From Cyanophora paradoxa (lineage: Eukaryota; Glaucocystophyceae; Cyanophorales; Cyanophoraceae), in the NCBI GenBank assembly GCA_004431415.1, contig QPMI01000513.1, positions 124,001 to 188,000 of the forward strand: a DNA stretch of 64,000 bases. Reading direction: 5' to 3'. The notes under the pieces are model-generated. The model made no database searches. It was not told the origin of the DNA and worked only from the letters and a program-made list of their open reading frames with translations. Positions 32,332-41,924 of this stretch are shown here, piece by piece; position 1 is the first letter of the stretch, and every line of letters begins with the position of its first letter. Both the position numbers and the translations under genes were made by a program.

Positions 32332-34996
32332 TCAGACACGATTTTTGTAATGCCCAATAGCCCAGGTGTTGATTTTATCATTATCTAGAAAACGCTTCGT
32401 ATCTAGCGGATGCAACGCTTGACGAGAGGTATTTTGCAGATATATTTCATGTCGTTTCGAACGGAAACCGAGAATTCCTTTGATATCATACGATTGTTTT
32501 TCTCCTTTTTTTGGGCAGACACACCGGAGGAATACATCCCTTGTGAGTCTGTTGTAATATGTTTTTTGAATACCTTTGCACACCTGCTTATCTGTGGAAT
32601 CTTCACGCGAATAATAGTAAGATTTCGGCCGGTTAGCGATCCACTCTGTCATTTGTAGACCATGAAGCTCATCCTTGAATAATCCCGGAGTTTTCCCCAT
32701 CGATCGTAGAGCTCGAACCTCATCGGCTGTCATGCCATCAAAGAATCGATGTGTCTCTGGGTAGTCGCTAACATCCAGCTCATGCTTGATTGAGCGTAAA
32801 TCAGCATAGATATCTTTGGTGCGAACCTCGATGATGAGACTGTCAGTATCAGTTCCAAGTAGCTTAAGCCGATGACCCCAAAGCGGTTTGAGCACCTGAT
32901 AGTAGAAGCGATACATGTGCAGCTTGGACAATTCGAGAATGACAAATCCACAGTAAATTGGTTTATTTAAATTATACTCACTTTTTCGCTTGGAAACGAA
33001 TACAAGGTTCTCTTCGTACATCACCACCTGCTTCAACCGATTTGGTTCGCTGTTTATCTTTGCCAAACGATCACCAGATGTAACAAGCTCGGAGAAACAG
33101 TGTTTTCTCACGTTCTCCATCGTCTTTCCGAATACACTGTTATTCATTAACTTGAAGAGATCCTGTTTGTATTTGTGATCAGCACGCTTGCGTTCACTTG
33201 TATTAAGATCGATGAAATCGTTCAGCCACGCACTTTGTTCGTACGATTAAACACGGTGGATGTTGGTTACAATCATTCCCAGTGTAGTATAAAGCTTAAG
33301 CAAACGCCCATCAACAACATAATTCTTCTTTGGCAACAGGTTTGGAACCAATTTTGGGGTTCTTTCGACTGAAGTAAGCTTTTCGTTGTTAATCATATCC
33401 TGCTGTTGTTTCGATAGATGATCTATGGACACGCACATTCGTTCAGGAGCTAGTGGATAATCTGAGAAATCATCGTGGAGATGGTCAGGCATGTACATAT
33501 CAACTTCTAGAGCATAGCCACGAGGACCATCAGCGTCAAGGTTTTCAACGAACTGCATAGCATCAACATCTTGATCGAGTTTTTCCCAGCGGAAACCTCC
33601 AGTGGGGAGTTTTTGTTTCATAGCAACGCCATACAGATTATTCGCATCAAGGTACATCAGCCACGATTCTTTGCCTGTTTTTTCGTAGTTTTGCACACAT
33701 TCAATCTGGGTTGCTGATTCATCAGCATGCGTATATTTTCCAAATTTCTTTAAAATTGTCGCTGCTTTTGCTGCTTTCTTTTTATTCTTTGCAATCACTC
33801 TTGAACTCATGTCTTTTACGTGTTTCAGGAACTCGTTATCAGCTTTAGCGTATCTCTTTGATATCATGCTGATGCCACCCCTAATTCCTGATTCTATGAA
33901 TCTATACATATCTTGTTGTCCCTCGTGAAAAAGCTCAAGCTTAATTCCTGTGCGTTTAAGAGCAGCTTGCCAAGCGAATCCTGGTGATGATATGAAATAG
34001 CTTGGATCTAATCCATACGTTTCCATGCATGTATCACGATAGTTTTCAAATACATCGGCAAGTAACGAAATGTCAGTATTCATATATTCCATAGTATAGT
34101 CTGATATCGTTCTACATGCAAGCTTTCTCCAAACGATCTGAGCATGTGCGTACTCGTCTTTTGAGCATTTCTTTTGTTTTAGTTCGTTCTTAAAGTATCG
34201 ACGTACAGGTAGTTCTGTTTCTTGAAAACGTTGCCAGCTTGATATATAGCTATATGGATATATCCCTTGCTTGTCATCAACTCGAATCTAGTATCATCCG
34301 GATACATTGTGCGCGTGATCTTCTTCTTCTCCGCTGGGACCGCTTTCGCTAGATCATCCAAACTAGCATTCAAATGTTGCATCGAATCACGAAGTACATA
34401 AATTCCATACTTAAACTGTGATATCTTCTCGCTATTCTGAAAGGTTTGATCAAATTTGATCGAAAGGAGACTCTGCGGGCGGAGCCGGCGTTCGAGCCCC
34501 TTCTTAACCTTCTTTTTCTGCTCTGGGGTCATCTCACGTCCACCGTACTTGCTTTGAAACTCACTTTCGACATGTGCTTGAAACTCAGCCCAAGCTGCTG
34601 AACGGCGGTTTTTGCCAGATGCTATTGCTCTCACGAACAGGTGAAAGTCAAATCCACGACCATTATGAAAGAATATAGGAACAGCAGCAGATTTTGCACG
34701 GCGGCGATTGCAAGCACGACAGGCTGCTCCAATGTATTTACCTGTATCATGACAGTGATCACGGTGCTTGTCTTTGATATCTTTGAACGTGTTTTTGCAC
34801 ATATAACAGTCTGTCGTTGTTTGAAAACACTGTTCCTCTTCCGGATTCATCTGGATTGGTACACTTGCTTTGAGAAGTTCTCTAAATTGTGGTTCCATTT
34901 CGTCAAGCCATTTTACGAACTTATCAGCACAGTCTTCATTCTCGGAACCCATACATTTAAATGAAAACTGTTCGCCTTTCGAAGATACAACCAGAC
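32332..34996 (-). pseudogene. Protein-primed DNA polymerase B, C-terminal part, outer element
   Basis: This is the downstream half of a polymerase gene cut by the inner element. It keeps the endonuclease-VII-like zinc cluster (CYMCKNTF, CRACNRRRAK), the exonuclease motif HNGRGFDFHL, YMNTDISLLADVF, motif A LDANNLYGVA, motif B KLMNNSVFGK and motif C GTDTDSLIIEV. A one-base frameshift lies near 34.265 kb, where SKG leads into the wrong frame. An in-frame TAA follows IVTNIHRV at 33247, after which the same frame continues to the end. Even without the insertion the gene could not make a full polymerase as written. Confidence 0.8.
34991..34996. repeat. Target-site duplication CCAGAC, left copy
   Basis: CCAGAC lies immediately outside the left terminus ACACATAG of the inner element and is repeated immediately outside its right terminus. 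Six-base duplications are usual for rve integrases of Polinton-type elements. Confidence 0.9.
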
Positions 34997-35251
34997 ACAC
35001 ATAGTAAAATGCGGAGTTTTAACCCTCGGCTTATCTTAATTGATTTTGTTGATATATCTCGTATATTCTATTTCAATCAATCGATAATCTGTGTATATCT
35101 TATCGAATATTCATTTATTTCGTTTATTTTGTATTCTTTTCGATATTTTATCGTAAATTTCTCTTATTTTCCGATTAGTCTTACTGAGTCTATCGATAAT
35201 CTGTATATATTTCCGAATAATATAACTGAATCTCAATTAGATCTTGCCTCT

Positions 35252-35279
35252 GGTTAAAACTCCGCATTTTACTATGTGT
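35252..35279. repeat. Inverted internal copy of the element tip (left TIR)
   Basis: The 28-base element tip recurs here in inverted orientation, starting GGTTAAAACTCCGC and ending CTATGTGT, so the outermost 283 bp of the TIR are themselves bounded by inverted repeats. The mirror copy in the right TIR is at 62200-62227. Confidence 0.9.
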
Positions 35280-35522
35280 GATTGGTCTAAAAGTTAATTG
35301 ATTTAATCGATATTATATTCATGTACTTTCTCGATTAAAATTTAATTAAATTTAATTCATTTAATCGGAAATATATCGCTAAACTCGATTAAGATCCATA
35401 AATGATTCATTTGTTTATATTAACAAATCGATCTCTTATTGAATTCAATCGTAATTATACATGAAACTTATATGATTTTATCATTGTTTTGTTGAGTCTA
35501 AGGGGGGACCCTTAGAAAATTG

Positions 35523-35627
35523 GGTGTGACAGGTGTGACAGGTGTGACAGGTCAATCCCAAGGAAAGTCCTAGTGAGAAATTGATTTTTAAAATCCACGG
35601 GATAAACCTGTCACACCTGTCACACAA
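35523..35627. repeat. TGTGACAGG palindrome in left TIR
   Basis: Three direct TGTGACAGG units face two inverted ACCTGTCACA units across about 60 bp that include CAATCCCA and CGGGATAA as weaker inner arms. The structure could fold as a long imperfect hairpin or bind a protein as iterons. The right TIR copy is near 61855-61960, and a related copy lies at 44761-44884. Confidence 0.85.
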
Positions 35628-35810
35628 ACCATATTCAGTAAGGACCTCATATATTGTGAAAATCTCAGTGTTAGTTGTTGTTAAATCTTTCAGGCAGCAT
35701 TTATTTGTCAGGCATTAAATCTATCGATTTTCATAAAGTATTTTATTTTGGCTAAGTCATTGTTTGGATTAACAATGAAATTTCAATTTTATAAAAGTTT
35801 TCTAAAAAGG

Positions 35811-35874
35811 TGCCTGACAATGCCTGACATACTATATTAGTGCCTGACAACTATATTATAGTGCCTGACAAACC
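35811..35874. repeat. GCCTGACA iteron array in TIR
   Basis: Four direct GCCTGACA units (TGCCTGACAA, TGCCTGACAT, TGCCTGACAA and TGCCTGACAA) are spaced 10-24 bp apart by ACTATATTA-type spacers. A reverse unit, GTCAGGCA, lies upstream near 35708. The mirror array is in the right TIR at about 61612-61675. The spacing suggests binding sites for a replication or transposition protein. Confidence 0.75.
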
Positions 35875-36120
35875 ATATATGGTAATACTATATGTTATAA
35901 CCTACTTTCTCAGTGTTAGTTGGTGTAGTTGATTCAAATAATGCATTTTATACTCTGATTCATTGTTATTTCCTGTGAAATTTGAGTCAACTCAACCCAC
36001 TTAGTCAACCCTTGCATTGAATTCGTAACAAAATCCATATACTATCGATTAATATGAGTCAACCTTGAGTCCACTTTAATAATAGGGGAATCTTGGGAGA
36101 TGCTTATTAGATGCTATTAA

Positions 36121-37506
36121 TTAGCTAGTTTTGGTCCTTTCTCTTAGTGTTCTTTGAGGTTTAGGGGCTGTATATGACTCCTTAGTAGTCTGAAAGTCAT
36201 TATACCATCTTTGGCTATTCACTTCTGAAAGTTTCTGTGTTCCTGCTATAGTGAGCTTTTTGAGTTCCCTGTTAACTTTGCCAGCCTTCTCCTTTCTAGC
36301 CTCTATCAAAGGCTTATCTGGGACTTCATTAGCAGCTTCTATGCCCTCTCTCCTTATAGAAGCATCAACCCTAGCTTCCTCTTTGGCTTGCTCTAAGGCA
36401 TCCACTGTAGGGGCTTCCAGATACTCAACTGCATTCACAGGCAACAGCTCATGGAAAGCAAACCTGTTATCTATGATCTCTCCAGTGGGACTCTTTAGCT
36501 TAAACTTAAAGCCTTCTCTACTATCAACAGTGTAAACCATCCTAGACCAATTGTTACCCTGTTTAGCAAATGGGTTCTTCTCTACTTTCACTCTAACAAA
36601 CATGCCAGGCTGCATGGTATCAAGATAAGCTATTGATTTCTTGAATCTTTCATCTTCTAATCCTACTATATACCTATAATGCTCCTCTGTAGTTTCACCT
36701 GGCTTCATCTTAGTAGCTGAGTGAACTGTATTATTGTAATTAAACTCAATATCACCCAACACATCAAAGAATCTAGCTGTGTTATTAGCTATGCAATAGT
36801 TTGTGATCAGTCTCTTAATCTGCTTGTTAAAGGCTTCAATTCGACCTTGGCTTCTATGGTCAGCAGTTCCACTCACTTGGTGTTCTATGAATTTACTAGA
36901 TAAATACTCCTGGAATATTCGATTTTGGAATTCACTCCCAGCATCTGATTGAACTTTTACTATGGGTCTTGCCACTCTCATTTCAAGCTGTTTAAATGCA
37001 GCTAATGTAGTGAGAGCTGATTTATCCCTTATAGGTATGATATACCCAGTTCTCAGTGTTGATTCCATTGCAGTCATAAAGGTATCATAGCCATTGTTTT
37101 GTTTCTTATAAGCTGGGAAAAAGAGCAAATCAATCACATAGGTATCAAGGGGTTGCCTAATTGGGACCATGGGATCTCTCTTCCTAGATATAGCAGGTGC
37201 ATTGATCTGAACTACCTCTTGTTTTTTATAGAACTCTTGCAACTGCTTATAGGATTCATCTGGTAACTCAGCCCTCATAGCTTGAAGCCCTTTGTAACCA
37301 GTTCTCACATCATAGAATCTCTTGGCAATCTTGCTTGTTTCTTTCACTGCAATAGCAACTGGAATCTCTACTGGGACAAGCTCTTTCATTTCAGACTTTT
37401 TTACAATTCGAGATTCCCCCTTTTCCTCCTTTGGAACTGTGATGGGCAGTAGGTTTCCTTGCAGTTGCTCAGTGGTTCTCCTAACTATTCTTCCAGTTGC
37501 TGGCAT
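36121..37506 (-). CDS. Retrovirus-like (rve) DDE integrase, inner element
   Basis: A 461-residue intact integrase. The basic N-terminal part leads to RFYDVRTGYKGLQAMRAEL, then the RNase-H-like core: Asp in TYVIDLLFF, Asp in VQSDAGSEF and Glu in QGRIEAFNKQ with 35 residues between the last two, the classical D,D35E spacing. The SH3/chromo-like C-terminal region (MFVRVKVEKNPFAKQGNNW) follows, then the tail RELKKLTIAGTQKL shared with the outer integrase. It should insert the element and make the 6-bp duplication. The start lies 3 bp after the PolB stop, so the two are probably expressed together. It sits just inside the left TIR. Confidence 0.9.
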   Translation of the reverse strand: MPATGRIVRRTTEQLQGNLLPITVPKEEKGESRIVKKSEMKELVPVEIPVAIAVKETSKIAKRFYDVRTGYKGLQAMRAELPDESYKQLQEFYKKQEVVQINAPAISRKRDPMVPIRQPLDTYVIDLLFFPAYKKQNNGYDTFMTAMESTLRTGYIIPIRDKSALTTLAAFKQLEMRVARPIVKVQSDAGSEFQNRIFQEYLSSKFIEHQVSGTADHRSQGRIEAFNKQIKRLITNYCIANNTARFFDVLGDIEFNYNNTVHSATKMKPGETTEEHYRYIVGLEDERFKKSIAYLDTMQPGMFVRVKVEKNPFAKQGNNWSRMVYTVDSREGFKFKLKSPTGEIIDNRFAFHELLPVNAVEYLEAPTVDALEQAKEEARVDASIRREGIEAANEVPDKPLIEARKEKAGKVNRELKKLTIAGTQKLSEVNSQRWYNDFQTTKESYTAPKPQRTLRERTKTS

Positions 37507-37509
37507 CTC

Positions 37510-40500
37510 TTAATTAAAAGGAACAGAATTAATACCATCTGGTAAGATGTATCTCTTTGCATCAAAGCAGTTTAGGGCAACCCTTCTACTCACAGTGTCT
37601 ATTATTGTGTGATCTGCCCTTCTTTTCTGCTTTGCAGTCACAGTCTTGCTGATACCTGCAAATAAACACTGTTTAAAATCATTAAATTGGAGTTCCTCAG
37701 TTGAAGTCCCAGAGAGCTTACTCCTCTCAATCTCAGCAGTTCTGAAACTGTAAACTTTTGCTCTCAGACCCACATACTCCAATATAGCAGAGCCAGGCAT
37801 TTCATTTTTGTATTTACCTGGGGTCATTCTGGAATCACCTCCAAGGTCTAATGCATAGGATATATTCTCTATATCTTTTTGTAGGGTCTTAGATTCGATA
37901 TATAGACAAAAGGAGTCAGTATCATGGAATAGTAACTTTGCTTTTGTCCATTGGGACCTTACAGTATCATAGAAGAACTTGTAGTTATGCAGTTTGGCTG
38001 CATCCAGAACATAAGCCCCAATAGCAACTGGCTTATCTAGCTTCACATGCTTTGTGTAAAACTCAAAGGCAACTGCTTTTTCGTTTATGGGACTTGTTGA
38101 TTTCACCAATGGGGAGGCTGCATATTTCATAAACAGTTTCTCACTGTTTGCAATCTTAACCACAGATCTACCTCTGCAAGATTCAATGCATTTCCCATAG
38201 ATTGAGTTATTCATGAGTTTATAGAAATCAGCCTCGAATTTATTCACTGCTTTCCTTCTCATCTCAGTATTCAGCTCAATGTAGGGTTTCATTACAGGAG
38301 CCACAGTAAATGATAGGACCCTGTGAACCTTCTTTAGTTTCACCCCTTTGTCCAACAGATACTGTAGAAGAGGCTCAGAAATCACATAGTTGGTCACAGA
38401 ACCAAAGGTTGCAGTTAGCTTAGGGGTCTTATCAAGCTCTTCTCCTGAGAGATCTAATAGGCTCTTTTGATATTGTGATAATTCTGCATATTCTACTATT
38501 TTCTTGTTAATAATTAGGGGGAAATCACTGTGGTCTAGATATAGCCTAATTGGGTAATCCAGATCAACTTCCAGGAAACTGGATCTGTTATCTTGTGGGT
38601 TGAATTCGGTCTCCCATCTAAAATCACCAACTGGAATTGGCTGACTCAAACAGTAGCCATACAAGTTGTTAGCATCAAACAGCATTATATGGGAGTTCTC
38701 ACCATCAGCCTCAGCATACCTACAAGGCATTGTTGCAAAGCCACCCCTGATTCCCCTCTCAACAAATTCGTATTGCTCTACATCACTGATGAGTTCTATT
38801 TTTGCCTCGGTGGTCCTAAGCATAGCATCCCAAGATAGCCCAGGTGCAGATACATAATGAACTGGGTCAAGTCCATATACTGAGTGTGAAAGCCTTCTGA
38901 AAGCCTGGAATTTGCTCATTAACTCATCTACATCAGCAGCCCCAAAGTCCATAAAATTACTTGCATCAATGAACTTGTAAAGACCCCATTGCAATGAAAG
39001 GTATTGATCAAAGTTTTTCGAAAGGATTTCGATTCGCTTTTTATCACCCATGCCTGCTATTTTTCTGAAAATGAATGTCCCACAGTCATCCATTTGGTCA
39101 ACAACAACTGCAACTTTGGTTTGCTTTGAGATTCTCCTATGGAGATTGCAGTTTCTGCATGCAGGAGCAATGTAATGACCTGTGTGGTGGTCATGATCTC
39201 TGCATTTGAAGTTCTCCTTGGTGAACCTCTCACTGCAAAGGTAACAGTGTTTAGTAGCCCTGTAAACAGCCTTTTGCTCATCTGTGAGTTCATTCATGGG
39301 AATATTGGTAAACAGAAAATCGATCAGCTCTCTTGCTTTGGACTCCAAGCATTCAAAGAGACCTCCCATTGGATCCTGCCCCTCAAATCGAAAATCTTGA
39401 ACATCTTCCCCAGTGACTACTCTAAGGTTCACTGCTGAGACTTCCCTCTTGGATTTCGATGCATCAATGGGGATGCTTCTATGTTCAATCTTGCAGTAAA
39501 CCACAACAGGAAGCCACACAGTTTTCCTGAGGTTTTTCAGTCCAAACTCTATTGTGGTGTCAGGCTTAGGGGTGATTCCCTTTGAGAGTCTCCAATCAAT
39601 GCATCTGTTTGAGTCCACATGAGCAGTCAGTTTAGCCTCAGACCTGAATCGAGATAAGCATGTATCACAGTAGTGTAACTTTTGATCCTTGGTTTTATCA
39701 AGGGCAACTCTGAGAAGTCTTGAAAGGGACATGATAGTAATATAGTGACCATTCCCTTCATCATCATGAATGAGCATTAGATTAATCTTTTGCTTTCTGC
39801 CTGGGTTGCTGGATTGATGTAGGGGATATATAACATCTCCATCCATTCCAAATATGTTTATGCTGATGCCTGCATTTTGAGATTCGAATTTATCAATGAT
39901 TTCAGCATCACAAGGAACAGGGAATGGGATATTGTCGAAATTGAGAGCCAAAGGATTGTATGTGGTTGGTGAGTATTTCCATTTGCGATATTGTGTAAGC
40001 TCACTTCTCTTGTGGGAATTTACATCTTTCCTATGGATCCATGCCAAAATGGCATTTTCAAAGCAAGAATCATCAATATTTCGAATATTCACTGTGGCTC
40101 TCTTGGCTGCAATTGATTCTGGTGTTTTAACATAGCAGCCACCAGTTGGGGCATAACTCATAATAGCAACTCTGAGCATTTCGATTCTCTCCAATCGATA
40201 GCTATCAACAACATTCATCTGCTCCTGACACATTTGGGCTGCTTTATTCAGCTCAGTTCGAATATTTCTCGATTTGGTTAATACAAAATAATCGCTGTAA
40301 ATGTATTTCGATATCCAAACCTGTGGATTGCTGACTTTTACGAACTTGCAGATAAACGATAAGCGAACTTTGATTGCCCTGAATTGATCCAGACTATCTC
40401 TTAAACGTTTTGGTAGAGAGGTTGCAATTCTATCTAAATATTCAATCACATCAACAACAACTTCCCTTCTGGCTCTGTATGTGAGCCAGCGATATAATTC

Positions 40501-40755
40501 ATTCATAGCTGTTCCATCTTCCGCCTCTGGTTCTATTTGCCTCAGGCGATCCAGTTCATCAAGAGTTTCAACTTTATCATAGAGGTTATTGGCTTTTCTG
40601 GTTAATTTTGCTAAAGTGGGTCTGCCCCTTGAAATAAATCCGATTTCCCGGTCATATTCAGCCTCTGTGATTTCATGGGCTGCATACAGTGTTCCCAGTA
40701 ATCCCATGAGTTCCCATTTCTTCTCTCTAATGAGTCTGTTGCTAATTCGGGGCAT
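37510..40755 (-). CDS. Protein-primed family B DNA polymerase, inner element
   Basis: A 1081-residue uninterrupted protein. The long N-terminal domain includes FENAILAWIH, FEsQNAGISINIFG-like text and HYITIMSLSRLL. A C2H2 finger (YCDTCLSRF...H) lies near residue 360 and an endonuclease-VII-like zinc cluster (CYLCSERF, CRDHDHHTGHYI, CRNCN) near 505. Polymerase motifs are intact: A FDANNLYGYCL near 695, B KLMNNSIYGK near 848 and C FHDTDSFCL near 944. The 3'-5' exonuclease motifs look eroded: the expected D-x-E reads YCKIEH, and the HNxxGYD-type site reads VDQMDDCGT. It is divergent from the RING gene across a 112-bp AT-rich promoter region. It replicates the element using a terminal-protein primer. 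Confidence 0.9.
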   Translation of the reverse strand: MPRISNRLIREKKWELMGLLGTLYAAHEITEAEYDREIGFISRGRPTLAKLTRKANNLYDKVETLDELDRLRQIEPEAEDGTAMNELYRWLTYRARREVVVDVIEYLDRIATSLPKRLRDSLDQFRAIKVRLSFICKFVKVSNPQVWISKYIYSDYFVLTKSRNIRTELNKAAQMCQEQMNVVDSYRLERIEMLRVAIMSYAPTGGCYVKTPESIAAKRATVNIRNIDDSCFENAILAWIHRKDVNSHKRSELTQYRKWKYSPTTYNPLALNFDNIPFPVPCDAEIIDKFESQNAGISINIFGMDGDVIYPLHQSSNPGRKQKINLMLIHDDEGNGHYITIMSLSRLLRVALDKTKDQKLHYCDTCLSRFRSEAKLTAHVDSNRCIDWRLSKGITPKPDTTIEFGLKNLRKTVWLPVVVYCKIEHRSIPIDASKSKREVSAVNLRVVTGEDVQDFRFEGQDPMGGLFECLESKARELIDFLFTNIPMNELTDEQKAVYRATKHCYLCSERFTKENFKCRDHDHHTGHYIAPACRNCNLHRRISKQTKVAVVVDQMDDCGTFIFRKIAGMGDKKRIEILSKNFDQYLSLQWGLYKFIDASNFMDFGAADVDELMSKFQAFRRLSHSVYGLDPVHYVSAPGLSWDAMLRTTEAKIELISDVEQYEFVERGIRGGFATMPCRYAEADGENSHIMLFDANNLYGYCLSQPIPVGDFRWETEFNPQDNRSSFLEVDLDYPIRLYLDHSDFPLIINKKIVEYAELSQYQKSLLDLSGEELDKTPKLTATFGSVTNYVISEPLLQYLLDKGVKLKKVHRVLSFTVAPVMKPYIELNTEMRRKAVNKFEADFYKLMNNSIYGKCIESCRGRSVVKIANSEKLFMKYAASPLVKSTSPINEKAVAFEFYTKHVKLDKPVAIGAYVLDAAKLHNYKFFYDTVRSQWTKAKLLFHDTDSFCLYIESKTLQKDIENISYALDLGGDSRMTPGKYKNEMPGSAILEYVGLRAKVYSFRTAEIERSKLSGTSTEELQFNDFKQCLFAGISKTVTAKQKRRADHTIIDTVSRRVALNCFDAKRYILPDGINSVPFN

Positions 40756-40799
40756 AGTTCCTAACTTGTTCCTACTAAAAGGGGAGGTTTTAAATGGGG

Positions 40800-40855
40800 A
40801 TATTCCGAACGCGAAAATACTTAAAGGAATTTTTATATTGTATATATATAGAAGC
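40800..40855. promoter_or_regulatory. Divergent promoter between PolB and RING genes
   Basis: On the plus strand TACTTAAAGGAATTTT is followed by TTGTATATATATAG and the RING ATG about 20 bp later. The same TTAAAG plus TATATATA pair recurs upstream of three following genes. The AT run also lies upstream of PolB on the minus strand. Confidence 0.5.
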
Positions 40856-40867
40856 CAAATAGCAAGA

Positions 40868-41185
40868 ATGAATCCGGACGGTCAAAGAACGCTTAGTATT
40901 TCAGCCATCATGAGAAGTATTAAAGAAAGAAATGAAACCTGTGAAAACTCAGAATATAAACGAATTCTATGCAGTTTATGTAAATGTGATGAGACTAGCT
41001 ATGATCAGTTTGTATGTGATCAATGCTTCAAGACAGTCTGTATTGGATGCATGAAACAGCAAGAGGAAATAGTCGGGAATACAAAATGCCCATTCTGTAG
41101 AAACACATTACAGTATCCAGAGTTCACCTTGTACAACATTCTGGACTACAATGCATGTGATGTTGAAACAATTACATTTGGCTGA
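40868..41185 (+). CDS. RING-finger protein 1
   Basis: 105 residues from the ATG MNPDGQRTLSI. The C-terminal two thirds hold Cys pairs in RING order: CSLCKCDE, CDQCFKTVCIGC, then CPFCRNTL. No His of the C3HC4 type is obvious, so it may be a C4C4 variant. RING proteins act as ubiquitin E3 ligases; in viruses they often redirect host ubiquitination. It is the first of four plus-strand genes with similar promoter motifs, next to a second, different RING gene. Confidence 0.7.
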   Translation: MNPDGQRTLSISAIMRSIKERNETCENSEYKRILCSLCKCDETSYDQFVCDQCFKTVCIGCMKQQEEIVGNTKCPFCRNTLQYPEFTLYNILDYNACDVETITFG

Positions 41186-41186
41186 G

Positions 41187-41224
41187 CAACAAAAAATGAT
41201 TTAAAGAAAATATCTTCTATATAG
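41187..41224 (+). promoter_or_regulatory. Repeated promoter block upstream of RING 2
   Basis: ACAAAAAATGATT is followed by TAAAGAAAA and CTTCTATATAG, with the ATG 13 bp later. The ACAAAAAATGATT block is shared with the 41925 and 42392 genes. Confidence 0.55.
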
Positions 41225-41236
41225 ATATATGTAAAA

Positions 41237-41887
41237 ATGTCATGCCCAATCTGTTTCAAAACTATTCAAAGGAATACAATCATTGAGCTTGCTTGTGAGC
41301 ATTTCTTTTGTGAAGCCTGCATTATAAAGTATATATATAAGGTTCATGACTCTAATGAGGTATCCCTGCTCTACTGCTGCACACAGAAAGCTTTCAGACA
41401 GTTTAAAGGGTACCCAGAAATGATGCTTGCAGAGAGCAACTATTGCATATCATGTCCTCTTTGCAGGTGTGAATATTCATTTCTTTCATACATTGCAAGG
41501 ATTTCACGGACAAATCCTCTTGAACAACTCATCTGCAAGGTGTGGTTTAGAGATGAGTTCTATGATCTTGGTTTATGTCATTATTTGACAGATGAAAATC
41601 AGTTCTATAACTATATTCCGTTGTGTGATAGGCTCCATTGGGAAAAATGTGAAAGTGTAAAAACAAATTTTGCGAATGATGTCATCAAAATGTTCAGTGA
41701 TCGCAAACACAATGAATACCACATGTACAAATGTGATTGTAAGAAGCCAATCTGCCCAAAGGTCTTTCCTGTGCCATCAGCAACATGTGATTGCAAACAA
41801 CATGCAAGCCCTGAGGAGTTTGAAGAAATGTTGCTTACATATTGTTCAAAGAAATATCCAGAAACCACAAAACAAAAAATGATTTAA
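41237..41887 (+). CDS. RING-finger protein 2 (C3HC4-type)
   Basis: 216 residues. The N-terminus is a clear RING, CPICFKTI, then CEHFFCEACI, with the last pair CPLCRCEY placed after a roughly 40-residue insertion that contains LLYCCTQKAF. The C-terminal half has further Cys/His pairs (CDCKKPICPK, CDCKQH), possibly a second zinc site. An E3 ubiquitin ligase role is likely from the family. Its stop codon overlaps the promoter-like TGATTTAAAG that precedes the next gene. Confidence 0.72.
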   Translation: MSCPICFKTIQRNTIIELACEHFFCEACIIKYIYKVHDSNEVSLLYCCTQKAFRQFKGYPEMMLAESNYCISCPLCRCEYSFLSYIARISRTNPLEQLICKVWFRDEFYDLGLCHYLTDENQFYNYIPLCDRLHWEKCESVKTNFANDVIKMFSDRKHNEYHMYKCDCKKPICPKVFPVPSATCDCKQHASPEEFEEMLLTYCSKKYPETTKQKMI

Positions 41888-41912
41888 AGAATTCTCTATA
41901 TATATTAAGAGA
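41871..41912 (+). promoter_or_regulatory. Repeated promoter block upstream of the 41925 gene
   Basis: ACAAAAAATGATTTAAAGAA is followed by TCTCTATATATATTAAG, with the ATG about 25 bp after the TATA-like run. The block overlaps the end of the RING 2 reading frame. Confidence 0.55.
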
Positions 41913-41924
41913 GACAGAGGAAAA

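Larger units (their letters stand above)
34997..36104. repeat. Left terminal inverted repeat (~1.1 kb), inner element
   Basis: It begins ACACATAGTAAAATGC and matches the reverse complement of the right end up to about GAGATGCT at 36104. It contains an internal inverted copy of its own tip, a TGTGACAGG palindrome and a GCCTGACA array. No convincing gene lies inside it; the AT-rich open frame across its tip is low-complexity. The differences from the right copy that I found are only in homopolymer length. Confidence 0.92.

Noticed and set aside
34470-34510. tRNA B-box-like GTTCGAGCC text
   Set aside because: It lies inside the polymerase coding region, with no A box at the right distance and no acceptor stem.
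34961-35257. Open frame across the left TIR tip (and its twin at 62222-62503)
   Set aside because: It is AT-rich low-complexity translation, its two copies differ at the end that crosses the insertion junction, and it matches no family.
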